A DNA stretch of 19,933 nt from assembly GCA_001783255.1 (NCBI GenBank), contig MFRB01000133.1:8962-28894 (forward strand). Reading direction: 5' to 3'. This document shows positions 1 to 7,038 of the stretch, in pieces. This DNA is from Candidatus Magasanikbacteria bacterium RIFOXYD12_FULL_33_17. GTDB taxonomy: Bacteria > Patescibacteriota > Patescibacteriia > Magasanikbacterales > UBA922. The translations under genes were made by a program, and so were the position numbers. Every line of letters starts with the position of its first letter. Position 1 is the stretch's first letter. Below the pieces are notes generated by a model that did no database searches, was not told the DNA's origin, and saw nothing but the letters and a program-made list of their open reading frames with translations.

Positions 1-351
1 TGGTATAAGTGAACCTGTGAAAACAACTGGTTTCCCTAAGTTTCCCAAAGCATAAGACAAAGCACTGGCTGAATAAGCCATAGTATCAGTCCCTTGAGCT
101 ACCACAAAACCATCATAATCATGATACTTTTCTACGATACGCTTTGAGAGCTTGATCCAATGATCTGGTACCATATTTGAACTATCCACATTTGCCACCA
201 ATTCAAAATCAATATCAGCGATTTCATTTAGTTCTGGTATATTATTCAATACTTCAAGTGCTGACTGAGCAGGTTGCAAAGCACCAGTTTTTGGATTTGG
301 CACCATACCAATAGTACCACCAGCAAATAACAATAAAATCTTTGGTTTCAT
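1..351 (-). CDS. Type I L-asparaginase, N-terminal part (cut by window edge)
   Basis: The first 117 residues are visible; the rest lies to the left of the window. The family hydrolyses L-asparagine to aspartate and ammonia. The sequence shows the N-terminal nucleophile loop GGTIGM (residues 11-16, Thr13), the substrate loop DSSNM (56-60) and the second catalytic-threonine motif QGTDTMAY (86-93, Thr88/Asp89), followed by KPVVFTGS. There is no signal peptide, which fits a cytoplasmic type I enzyme. The ATG at 351 lies one base after the stop of the upstream glycosyltransferase, so the two are probably cotranscribed and translationally coupled. The related archaeal GatD amidotransferase subunit shares the QGTDTMAY motif, but GatD carries an extra N-terminal domain that is absent here. 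The family call is secure; the exact physiological role is not. Confidence 0.88.
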   Translation of the reverse strand, partial: MKPKILLLFAGGTIGMVPNPKTGALQPAQSALEVLNNIPELNEIADIDFELVANVDSSNMVPDHWIKLSKRIVEKYHDYDGFVVAQGTDTMAYSASALSYALGNLGKPVVFTGSLIP

Positions 352-352
352 A

Positions 353-1450
353 TTATTTCCACCATATTCTTAATTCTTTATAACTTACATTCCTCATTTG
401 TTTTACTTCTTCTCTACTTTGTTTCAATAATTTTCTATTTTCCCAAATGACAGACAAGCCTTTTAAGACCTTCCTATCAAACAATAAAAAGTAAACAAAC
501 TTCTTTAATTCATACCATATTATAAACAAAAAATCAAGACTAAAATTCTTTCCATATTCATTTTTGTAAAGTGTCATTAGATGATTTTTGTAACTATGAT
601 ACTTGACCAAAGCTGATTGATTTTTCTTATTTTCAGCAGAAGTCTTGTCCCCTAGTCTTTCTTGACCTCCAGCTGATCTATCATGATAAGTAACAGCATC
701 TAACAAAACAAAAGATTTGAAACCAGACAAACGCAAACGCCAAGACAAATCCACATCTTCTTTATAAGATTCGTACAAATTATCAAAGAAGTTACCATCT
801 GAAAATTGAACTTTTTCAATAGCCTTTCTTCGGTACATTGGCAAAGCACCAGACACACCAAAAACCTCCAAAGCTTCATCTTGAGTACGAAAAGACAATT
901 CCATTTTGGCTTTTTTTTCATCCCAATCTTTGCCTACATATTTTTCAACCACACGTCTATTTTTCATTATTTTCAAACCCAATGAATCTACATAATTTGT
1001 TAAGCTTTCAGAAAAATCAATATCTATTTGACTAAAATTCCATTTCATAAGTCTTGGAGTAACAGAAGCAACGTCTTTATTTTCATTAAGAAATTTTACA
1101 AGTTTCTCAAAAACATCTGGCTGTAAATACATGTCTTGATTGAGCAATAAAAAATACTCTGTTCCTTGTTCACTATTTGTCATTTTTTGAAATAAAAAAT
1201 TGTGTCCTCCAGCAAAGCCAAGATTTTGTTTTTTCTCAATAAATTCAACATCAACAAAAGAATCAGTAGTCTGTAATCTATTGTCTGTTAGCTCTTTTTT
1301 TATCATAGCTACCGTGTCATCTTCTGAACCATTATCCAATATTACCAACTTCCAATCAGAAAAAGTTTGTTTTTTTAGAGAATCAAAAAGATAAGGAATG
1401 TATTTACTTCCGTTCCAAGTGACTAAGTGTACTGATAATTTTTCTTTCAT
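353..1450 (-). CDS. Glycosyltransferase family 2 (rhamnosyltransferase-like)
   Basis: A 365-residue GT-A fold glycosyltransferase that would transfer a sugar from an activated nucleotide donor to a growing surface glycan. The N-terminus has the usual beta-strand start (LSVHLVTWNGS), then ILDNGSEDDT (37-46). The metal-binding DXD-like site is NQD (104-106), and the acceptor/catalytic region is YKEDVDLSWRLR (229-240) with a conserved His at about 256. This layout matches the COG1216 rhamnosyltransferase-like group. The C-terminal 90 residues are basic and aromatic and probably lie at the membrane surface; no clear transmembrane segments are present. It starts 14 nt after the preceding glycosyltransferase ends, so they form one operon. 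The donor sugar cannot be read from the sequence; dTDP-rhamnose is possible given the rml genes nearby. Confidence 0.85.
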   Translation of the reverse strand: MKEKLSVHLVTWNGSKYIPYLFDSLKKQTFSDWKLVILDNGSEDDTVAMIKKELTDNRLQTTDSFVDVEFIEKKQNLGFAGGHNFLFQKMTNSEQGTEYFLLLNQDMYLQPDVFEKLVKFLNENKDVASVTPRLMKWNFSQIDIDFSESLTNYVDSLGLKIMKNRRVVEKYVGKDWDEKKAKMELSFRTQDEALEVFGVSGALPMYRRKAIEKVQFSDGNFFDNLYESYKEDVDLSWRLRLSGFKSFVLLDAVTYHDRSAGGQERLGDKTSAENKKNQSALVKYHSYKNHLMTLYKNEYGKNFSLDFLFIIWYELKKFVYFLLFDRKVLKGLSVIWENRKLLKQSREEVKQMRNVSYKELRIWWK

Positions 1451-1464
1451 AATAATATATAAAT

Positions 1465-2841
1465 TTATTTCATTGGACTAATATAATAACCATCAATTAT
1501 ATTTTTAGTTCTAACAATTATTTCTACATCTCTAGGTTCAAAATTAACAAATCTTTTTCCACCATAGTTGCCATTTGAACAAATAAGTTCTTCCGAATAA
1601 CGAATATCTTGTTCATTATTAATTCCTACATAATCTATTGGCAAATCAGGACAAAAGGCTATTTCAAACTTTGGTATTGTCCTTACACCATCTGATTTTA
1701 ACTTATATTTATAAACATAATATTCATTTTCTTTTGATATTTTAAGATCAATAATTTGAAATTTTGTGTCCCTAGATTGGTAACCAGACCATAGACTGAC
1801 CAATAAAGATATTAACGAAGCAAAAATTAATACAACACTAAGTATTTTACGTTTTTTACTAAATGTATGAATACTAACTAAAAAAAATATAATAGAACCT
1901 AACACAGCTAAACCATCAATTGTCCAAAAAAATAAGTTATTATAACGAAAAACAAATACTATTGTAATTAGAATTACAAAAAAATCAATAATAAATAAAC
2001 AATTTTTATTTTTCAAATATACTAATAGAATACCAATTGGTCTCGCCAACCAAATCCACATCCACTTATACCACGCTTCCCATTTCTGAAAATAAGTCAG
2101 CATACTTCTGGTAAAATTCTTTTGCTTCCACATACTCTCTTGCGCCTTGAAACTTTGACCAACATAGTCTACAGCCGTAATCACCGGGCTGTACATTACT
2201 TTTAGTCCCATTTTTGTTACCTCACGGCAAATATCTACATCTTCATACCAAATATAATATCTCGGGTCAAAGGCAAATCCTAGTTTCTCCACCACTTCAC
2301 GTCGCATCAGCATAAAAGAACCACGCACTGAGTCAACTTCTTGTTCTTTATCACCATCAAAATCTTTCATCAAATATTTGTCCATCATTTTTGGAAAAAT
2401 ATGTGGTAATTTCAAAATAAGCGCAACTTGTTCCCATACTCTTGGCAATCTGCGTGGCTTCGCGTCTTCATTTAATTTGCCATTTTCATCAACCAATCTT
2501 GGACTAACAATTCCCACATCTTTTCTTTTTTCCAGCCAGTCAACAATTACATCCAAGCTTCCTTCTTCTACTTTCATATCAGGATTCAAAAACAATAAGT
2601 ATTCACCACTACTAATTTCTACACCTTGATTATTAGCATGAGAAAAACCTTTATTTTCTGTATTTACAATTACTTTGACATTTGACATAGTCTTAACAAT
2701 TTCGACAGTTTTATCAGCTGAGGCATTGTCTACCACAATTTGCTCAAATTCAAGATTTTTGCAACCAGAAACTACAGACTTCAGTTGCCTTTCTAATTGC
2801 TTTTCATTGTTCCAGGTTACGGTGATGATGGATAGGTTCAT
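1465..2841 (-). CDS. Family 2 glycosyltransferase fused to a membrane region and C-terminal domain
   Basis: From the ATG at 2841 the protein has 458 residues. An ATG at 2853 adds MNCP, but those bases lie at the edge of a REP-like repeat, and an AGGA 11 nt before 2841 favours the shorter form. Residues 1-240 are a GT-A domain: LSIITVTWNN, VVDNASADKT, the metal site NPDM (about 86-89), a Gly-Ser-Phe turn (GSFMLMRR) and the acceptor site YEDVDICR. After it come about four hydrophobic segments (roughly 262-277, 282-298, 305-325 and 333-350). Then follows a 100-residue soluble tail rich in beta-forming residues, with Cys pairs and no match I recognise. Topology suggests a cytoplasmic catalytic domain, and the even segment number places the tail in the cytoplasm too unless one segment does not cross. 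It is the first gene of a three-gene operon. Confidence 0.83.
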   Translation of the reverse strand: MNLSIITVTWNNEKQLERQLKSVVSGCKNLEFEQIVVDNASADKTVEIVKTMSNVKVIVNTENKGFSHANNQGVEISSGEYLLFLNPDMKVEEGSLDVIVDWLEKRKDVGIVSPRLVDENGKLNEDAKPRRLPRVWEQVALILKLPHIFPKMMDKYLMKDFDGDKEQEVDSVRGSFMLMRREVVEKLGFAFDPRYYIWYEDVDICREVTKMGLKVMYSPVITAVDYVGQSFKAQESMWKQKNFTRSMLTYFQKWEAWYKWMWIWLARPIGILLVYLKNKNCLFIIDFFVILITIVFVFRYNNLFFWTIDGLAVLGSIIFFLVSIHTFSKKRKILSVVLIFASLISLLVSLWSGYQSRDTKFQIIDLKISKENEYYVYKYKLKSDGVRTIPKFEIAFCPDLPIDYVGINNEQDIRYSEELICSNGNYGGKRFVNFEPRDVEIIVRTKNIIDGYYISPMK

Positions 2842-2849
2842 AGGACAAT

Positions 2850-2904
2850 TCATCCTGAGCCGACGAATACGACAGGGAAGGATCCCTGCCTGCCGGCAGG
2901 CAGG
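2850..2904. repeat. REP-like extragenic element with perfect 20-bp palindrome
   Basis: The right part is an exact palindrome, CCTGCCTGCCGGCAGGCAGG (2885-2904). It is preceded by a TCATCCTGAGC...GAAGGATC module (2850-2884). Read on the minus strand, CAGGGA-TCCT-TCCCTG forms a competing smaller hairpin. The GC content is far above the surroundings. From memory, both the TCATCCTGAGC...GGATC module and the CCTGCCTGCCGGCAGG palindrome recur in Parcubacteria-type and other genomes; this could not be checked here. The element lies in the 5' UTR of the glycosyltransferase gene and touches its alternative upstream start. Confidence 0.65.
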
Positions 2905-2943
2905 TTTCTTAAGATAAAATCTCGTAATTAAAATACATAGACA

Positions 2944-2972
2944 ATTATATAAAGTCTTTCTTATATTATCAA
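2944..2972 (-). promoter_or_regulatory. Sigma-70-type promoter for the glycosyltransferase operon
   Basis: On the minus strand the -35 is TTGATA (2972-2967) and the -10 is TATAAT (2949-2944), separated by exactly 17 bp. Transcription would begin near 2937, giving a 5' UTR of about 95 nt that contains the 20-bp palindrome. The match to consensus is strong (5/6 and 6/6). Confidence 0.62.
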
Positions 2973-3004
2973 TTCTAGCCTATTTTAAACTAAAAATCAA
3001 GCAC

Positions 3005-3028
3005 AAAAAAACAACTTTCTAAAGTTGC
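3005..3028 (-). terminator. Rho-independent terminator after the Nudix gene
   Basis: On the minus strand, CAACTTT-AG-AAAGTTG is followed by a run of seven T. It lies about 110 nt past the stop of the GC-rich Nudix gene and separates it from the glycosyltransferase promoter downstream. Confidence 0.6.
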
Positions 3029-3060
3029 TAAGATAACATTTTTAAAACAATTTTTGGGGC

Positions 3061-3106
3061 GGGGGCTCGGCAGTAGGTTCAATGAAGAACTTTCTGCCTC
3101 GCCCCC
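3061..3106. other. Large GC-rich three-part hairpin at the edge of the GC-rich island
   Basis: Three nested stems pair across 46 bases: GGGGGC (3061-3066) with GCCCCC (3101-3106), GGCAG (3069-3073) with CTGCC (3094-3098), and GTTC (3077-3080) with GAAC (3087-3090) around an AATGAA loop. They are separated by symmetric TC/TC and TA/TT internal loops. No T-run follows on either strand, so it is not an ordinary terminator. It lies 35 nt past the Nudix stop codon, exactly where GC content drops to the genomic level. Confidence 0.6.
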
Positions 3107-3140
3107 CTGTTGTCACTGTTCGTCCCTCACCGACGTGCTC

Positions 3141-3794
3141 TTATAGCACATGGGCAAGGAGACGCGAGATCGCTGCCGCGGTGAGCGCGCACGGGGTCAA
3201 CCATACAGCCTCACGCCATTCGAAGAAACGAATCGTTGCTTCCTTCTTGAGACCAGGGAGGGTGCCCTGGAATTCGAAGGAACTGTCCTTGTTCATCACA
3301 ATGTCACTTGACCTCAAGTCAAGTTCCATCGCGAAGATATGGACGCCCTCACCCGCCGCTGAATCAGCGACGAAAAAGGCACGATTCGCATTCAACGGCG
3401 CACCATCGACCTCGAAAGCTTGACGAGCTTCGAGTCCAGCCTCTTCGGAAGTCTCACGCTCCATGGTCTCCCGATGGTTCTCACCAGGATCCACGAATCC
3501 TCCGATGCAATCCCACACGGGCTTGGAGCCCATGTTGAGACGCATCTCGGAGATGAGTCCGACGAAGAGCTGACTTCCAAAGCGGATGAACGGCAGGAGG
3601 ATCGAACCTCCTCCACCCGCCTCGGAGAACGTCCAGGCGTCATAACCTTCAGGCCGGAGCCCGTAGGTAAAACGCCCAAACTTCGACGACAGCTCGATCT
3701 TGCCGACATCGGGAAATTCTTCCCCATCGACGACGACGCTCCATCCCCTTTTTTTCTCGGGCGGGATGGAAGTAAGCCCGAACTTGTTTGTCAT
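3141..3794 (-). CDS. Nudix hydrolase in a GC-rich, probably acquired island
   Basis: A 217-residue protein with a complete Nudix box at about residues 99-121 (GFVDPGE, seven residues, RETSEEAGLE). The catalytic Glu residues are intact, so it should hydrolyse a nucleoside-diphosphate-linked substrate using Mg2+. About 75 residues precede the Nudix fold, and the strand SKPVWDCIGGFVDPGE enters the box in the usual way. The exact subfamily is not recognisable. I chose the ATG at 3794, which has a purine-rich AGGTAGGG just upstream; a TTG at 3830 would add 12 residues. Base composition is about 57% GC against about 30% in the neighbours, with many CTC, GAG and GGC codons, which points to recent transfer. 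It is a single-gene unit, between the terminator at 3949-3974 upstream and the one at 3005-3028 downstream. Confidence 0.82.
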   Translation of the reverse strand: MTNKFGLTSIPPEKKRGWSVVVDGEEFPDVGKIELSSKFGRFTYGLRPEGYDAWTFSEAGGGGSILLPFIRFGSQLFVGLISEMRLNMGSKPVWDCIGGFVDPGENHRETMERETSEEAGLEARQAFEVDGAPLNANRAFFVADSAAGEGVHIFAMELDLRSSDIVMNKDSSFEFQGTLPGLKKEATIRFFEWREAVWLTPCALTAAAISRLLAHVL

Positions 3795-3800
3795 TTCCCT

Positions 3801-3814
3801 ACCTAATTGTAGGT
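3801..3814 (-). promoter_or_regulatory. Small hairpin overlapping the Nudix ribosome binding site
   Basis: ACCTA (3801-3805) pairs with TAGGT (3810-3814) around a 4-nt loop. In the mRNA the 3' arm contains the AGGT that forms part of the putative Shine-Dalgarno tract before the ATG at 3794, so folding could limit translation. The stem has only 5 bp, so this is tentative. Confidence 0.3.
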
Positions 3815-3910
3815 TTTTGACACTTAGCAATACTCTTCGCTGTTTCGTCTAGCACAAGGCCGACACGACGAGTAGAGCCGTCGAACACACCACTTTTGCA
3901 AGTGATATGA

Positions 3911-3949
3911 GCGTATCTACTTTGTAATATATTTACAAAACAAATACGC
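3911..3949. promoter_or_regulatory. 39-bp nested dyad upstream of the Nudix gene
   Basis: The outer arms are GCGTAT (3911-3916) and ATACGC (3944-3949). The inner arms are TTTGTAA (3921-3927) and TTACAAA (3933-3939). The spacers are exactly 4 nt on both sides, with a TATAT centre. The symmetry suggests an operator or a recombination/terminal site. A weak promoter-like pair on the minus strand (TTGCGT, 16 bp, TATTAC) overlaps it, which would suit repression of the Nudix gene. Confidence 0.45.
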
Positions 3950-3974
3950 AAAAAAAGAGAGCCTAAACTCTCTT
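3949..3974 (-). terminator. Rho-independent terminator of the rml/glycan operon
   Basis: On the minus strand, AAGAGAG-TTTAGG-CTCTCTT runs into a T-tract. It lies 23 nt past the stop of the 486-residue TPR-like gene and marks the 3' end of the long minus-strand cluster. Confidence 0.75.
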
Positions 3975-3996
3975 GATCTCAAAATGTATTAAAACA

Positions 3997-5457
3997 TTAT
4001 TTATCCCGCCATTCTTGTTCTCTATCTATAAGATTTTGGGAATGTCCTTCAAATTGTGCTCTACTGTCTAGTATTTGAGACCAAGACATCACAATATACC
4101 CGTCTTTTGGCTTTTTGTCAAGCCTAGACTCCACAAGTGCTTCTTGTAGAGCTTTTGCCATACCAGGTACAGCACTCAAATCTGGACTAAACATAGCAAA
4201 ATTACGACCATCTTCAAGCTCACCTTTTTGACGAAAATTCATTTTTGTATTTCTAGAACTTAAGTCTAAACGCCCATCATACAAAACATGTTGAACAATA
4301 AGAGAAATTTTTTCTCTAATTCTCCTTTCAGCATTACTATTACGCTCTTGATCAACAGTAATACACATGAATCTTGTTTCACCACCAACTTTTACTTGTT
4401 CTACAAGAAATTTATCATCACCCAAACCAACCAAACACACAGCTGGAAATTTTAGAGCATTATCTCTTTGTTCTTTCATTTCTGCAAGTTCATCAGCTAA
4501 TATTTTTTTTAATTTTTCACCTATACCAATACCACGAACCCAGACTTTTTTGGCACGTCTATCTTCCCCCAAAGCTTGTCTAACTTGAGCCAATTTATCA
4601 TTTGCTTGAAAAGCAGCACTATCATAACCCAATTCTTCCAGACCATCACGAGCTTGTGTTAAATATAATAAAGCTGATTCCATATCGCCAAGTCTATAAG
4701 CAATATCGCCCATATCCAAATAAGTACGCGGTACTAACATTACATCTCCTAATTCTTCACGTTTTTTGACAATACCTGCTAAAGCTCCTACCATATCTGG
4801 TTGTACTTTTTGTCGTGCTTTATGAATTATAAGACCATGTTTATCTTTTAATTTTTGCCACTCAATATTTGAATCTTCTTTTTCATCTTCATCAGACAAT
4901 AAACTAATAGCCTTTCTATTCCAGATTCTAGCAGTATCTAAATCCCCACCACGTGCAGATAGTGAACCAACTAAATTCATTGCATTGGCACGTACCACCA
5001 AAGGTATACTTTCACTTTCAGACAACATTTGTCCAATATTAAAACCTGTTTTGCCATTATTCAAATGATATTGTATATTTCCCCATTGAGCCAAAACCAT
5101 TGGATCCACATTTCCTTCTCTCAATAACTTATCTACATCTGCCATTTGTGCTTTTCCTAATTCTAAAATACCCAATTCTTTAGCTATTCTCCTAACTGAT
5201 ATATCAATATCAAACAAATAATTTCCATCTTCTCCTTTTTTCAAAACCATCAATTCTAATTTTTGTAAATCATTCAACAATTCTACTAATTTATCAAGAT
5301 TACTAAAATCCAAAGCCTCTTGAAAAGCACCAACATGTTCAGAAAATGCTGAATCAGAAACTAGACCAAAGAGTTGTTTTGGTTTGTCTTGTTTTGGTAA
5401 TTTTTTTTCAACAACAACTCCTAAATCTACATGTACTAATCTTGATTCATCTACCAT
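3997..5457 (-). CDS. Unrecognised TPR-like helical protein (486 aa)
   Basis: I do not recognise a named family. The protein is soluble, with no signal peptide or membrane segment. It is mainly helical from about residue 40 to 330. The clearest tetratricopeptide-type hairpin lies at about 242-275 (YLDMGDIAYRLGDMESALLY) and is followed by a second at about 281-305. Weaker repeats occur around 120-185 (ANAMNLVGSLSARGGDLDTA then WNRKAI). The C-terminal third, from about residue 335, changes character. It begins with a beta-rich stretch (FPAVCLVGLGDDKFLVEQVKV) and could be a separate domain. It is the last gene of the rml cluster, 23 nt after the preceding unknown gene and followed by a strong terminator. 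TPRs usually mediate protein contacts, so a scaffold or regulator for its partner gene is an inference only. Confidence 0.7.
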   Translation of the reverse strand: MVDESRLVHVDLGVVVEKKLPKQDKPKQLFGLVSDSAFSEHVGAFQEALDFSNLDKLVELLNDLQKLELMVLKKGEDGNYLFDIDISVRRIAKELGILELGKAQMADVDKLLREGNVDPMVLAQWGNIQYHLNNGKTGFNIGQMLSESESIPLVVRANAMNLVGSLSARGGDLDTARIWNRKAISLLSDEDEKEDSNIEWQKLKDKHGLIIHKARQKVQPDMVGALAGIVKKREELGDVMLVPRTYLDMGDIAYRLGDMESALLYLTQARDGLEELGYDSAAFQANDKLAQVRQALGEDRRAKKVWVRGIGIGEKLKKILADELAEMKEQRDNALKFPAVCLVGLGDDKFLVEQVKVGGETRFMCITVDQERNSNAERRIREKISLIVQHVLYDGRLDLSSRNTKMNFRQKGELEDGRNFAMFSPDLSAVPGMAKALQEALVESRLDKKPKDGYIVMSWSQILDSRAQFEGHSQNLIDREQEWRDK

Positions 5458-5480
5458 ATTTTTAAATTATAATTTCAAAA

Positions 5481-6179
5481 CTAATCTAAAACTTCCAACA
5501 AATTCAAAGCTCCTTTTATTTGCATAATTCTATCTTCTACAGTTTTTTTAAAAAAATCAACATCTCTTTGTGCAATAAAATTCTTCTCACCAAAACCAAT
5601 CAAAGATTCCATTTCTCTCAATTTTTCCTGCAAAAAAGCCAAGGTCTCTTCTCTTGTTTTACCCCTCAACATTTCAAAAACAAACACACCATCCACAATT
5701 TTTTCTGATTCTCTATCTTTTTTTTTAACTCTAGAAGAAAGATAATCAACTATCAAAGAAGAATCTTCTGAAAAATTTCTATCCACCATTTCTTTTATTT
5801 GAGCACGCAATGAATTCAATTCTACTAAAAGTTTTTTTATTCCATCACTAGACCAACTTTCATAATCTTTATTTATTTTTTCTAAAGATTCAATATCGTT
5901 TTTATTTTTAGAATCAAAAATATTACTTTTTTGTCCAGCTAACTTTTCAAAGATAGGTCCAAACTGAGTATCATATAAAAATAAAACTTTCTCACACAAT
6001 TTACCTAAAATAAATTTAACATTTTTTTTGTCTTCTTCATCAGAAGATGTGAAAAAATAATCTAAATTTTTGTAAATATTGTCCAAACTAAAAATACGGT
6101 TAGCTTCCCTTTTTATTTCAAAATCAGATTTTAATTTTAAATCTTGTGTATCAAGTACACTTCTTTCTATATCTCCCAT
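5481..6179 (-). CDS. Unrecognised helical, charged protein (232 aa)
   Basis: No family is recognised. The protein is rich in Lys, Glu, Asp and Leu, lacks membrane segments and a signal peptide, and has long amphipathic helical stretches at about 20-75, 95-135 and 155-232, so coiled-coil or helical-bundle structure is likely. There are no cysteine clusters or recognisable catalytic motifs. It starts 4 nt after the rmlD stop and is followed 23 nt later by the TPR-like gene, so all three should be on one transcript. Pairing with the TPR-like protein suggests that the two act together, but nothing in the sequence ties them to sugar synthesis apart from their position. Confidence 0.68.
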   Translation of the reverse strand: MGDIERSVLDTQDLKLKSDFEIKREANRIFSLDNIYKNLDYFFTSSDEEDKKNVKFILGKLCEKVLFLYDTQFGPIFEKLAGQKSNIFDSKNKNDIESLEKINKDYESWSSDGIKKLLVELNSLRAQIKEMVDRNFSEDSSLIVDYLSSRVKKKDRESEKIVDGVFVFEMLRGKTREETLAFLQEKLREMESLIGFGEKNFIAQRDVDFFKKTVEDRIMQIKGALNLLEVLD

Positions 6180-6183
6180 ACTT

Positions 6184-7035
6184 TTATATTAAATATTCCC
6201 CCAAAGCCTCCTGCCAACTACGCAATTTCTTAAATTTATTATTATTCAAAACCGAAAAAGCTGGACGTTTGGCTGGACGAGGAAAAGCATCAGTAGTAAC
6301 TTTATTTAAAACTACTTGTTTATTACTTATTTTAAATATTTCGCTAGCAAATTCATACCAAGTACAAGAGCCTTCATTGATAATATGATACGTACCAAAA
6401 TCTTGTTTACTTTCCAAAATTTCTTTAGTCGAATTTGCCAAATCAAAAGCAAAGGTAGGTGCACTTACTTCTTCATCCACCACATCCAGTTTTTCTTTAC
6501 CACCTTCATTTACCAACCAAAGCATTGTATCTACAAAACTTTTTTTGCTACCTTCTCCACTACCAGGTAAACCAAAAATACGTGAAGTACGAATTATATA
6601 ATATTGATCACAATTTTTTCTAACATTTTCTTCACCTGCTAATTTTGTTTCACCATATTTACTAATAGGCTTTGCTTCATCACTTTCATCATAACCTTCT
6701 TTTTTGTTTCCAGCAAAAATATAGTCGGTAGAATATTGGACTAAAACAATATTTAGTTCTTCGGCAATCTCAGCCAAAATTCCTGGAGCATCTGCATTCA
6801 CCTTTTGTGCTAATTCGAAATCACTTTCTGATTCTTCTATTTTGTCCACAGCATTATAAGCGGCCGCATTGATAATTACCTCTGGTTGTATTTTTTTTAT
6901 AACCTCAAGGCTTTTTGTTTTGTCCTTAATATCCAAATCGTCTTTATCAAAAGCAATAACTTCGTGGTTGGAAGCCAAAACTTTTTGTAAATAATTTCCT
7001 AGCATCCCTTTGCTACCAGTTATCAGAATCTTCAT
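6184..7035 (-). CDS. rmlD: dTDP-4-dehydrorhamnose reductase
   Basis: A 283-residue short-chain reductase of the usual length. It reduces dTDP-4-keto-L-rhamnose to dTDP-L-rhamnose with NAD(P)H. The Rossmann motif is GSKGMLG (7-13). The catalytic region has YSTDYIF (101-107) and YGETK (127-131, the Tyr/Lys pair). The C-terminus has the family signature RPAFSVLNN followed by LRSWQEALGEYL. It begins 3 nt after the cupin gene and ends 4 nt before the helical unknown gene. No RmlC-type epimerase is present in the window, so either RmlC lies elsewhere or the reductase acts on a different 4-keto sugar. Confidence 0.9.
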   Translation of the reverse strand: MKILITGSKGMLGNYLQKVLASNHEVIAFDKDDLDIKDKTKSLEVIKKIQPEVIINAAAYNAVDKIEESESDFELAQKVNADAPGILAEIAEELNIVLVQYSTDYIFAGNKKEGYDESDEAKPISKYGETKLAGEENVRKNCDQYYIIRTSRIFGLPGSGEGSKKSFVDTMLWLVNEGGKEKLDVVDEEVSAPTFAFDLANSTKEILESKQDFGTYHIINEGSCTWYEFASEIFKISNKQVVLNKVTTDAFPRPAKRPAFSVLNNNKFKKLRSWQEALGEYLI

Positions 7036-7038
7036 AAT

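Noticed and set aside
3061..3106. Integron attC site
   Set aside because: The hairpin is suggestive, but the GTTRRRY/RYYYAAC core sites are absent and no integrase is visible.
3082..3806. Several long open frames on the plus strand and in another minus-strand frame across the GC-rich island
   Set aside because: High GC removes stop codons, so spurious frames are expected. Only the minus-strand Nudix frame contains a full catalytic motif.
3838..3905. tRNA gene suggested by a GTTCGA sequence on the minus strand
   Set aside because: No acceptor, D, anticodon or T stems can be formed around it.
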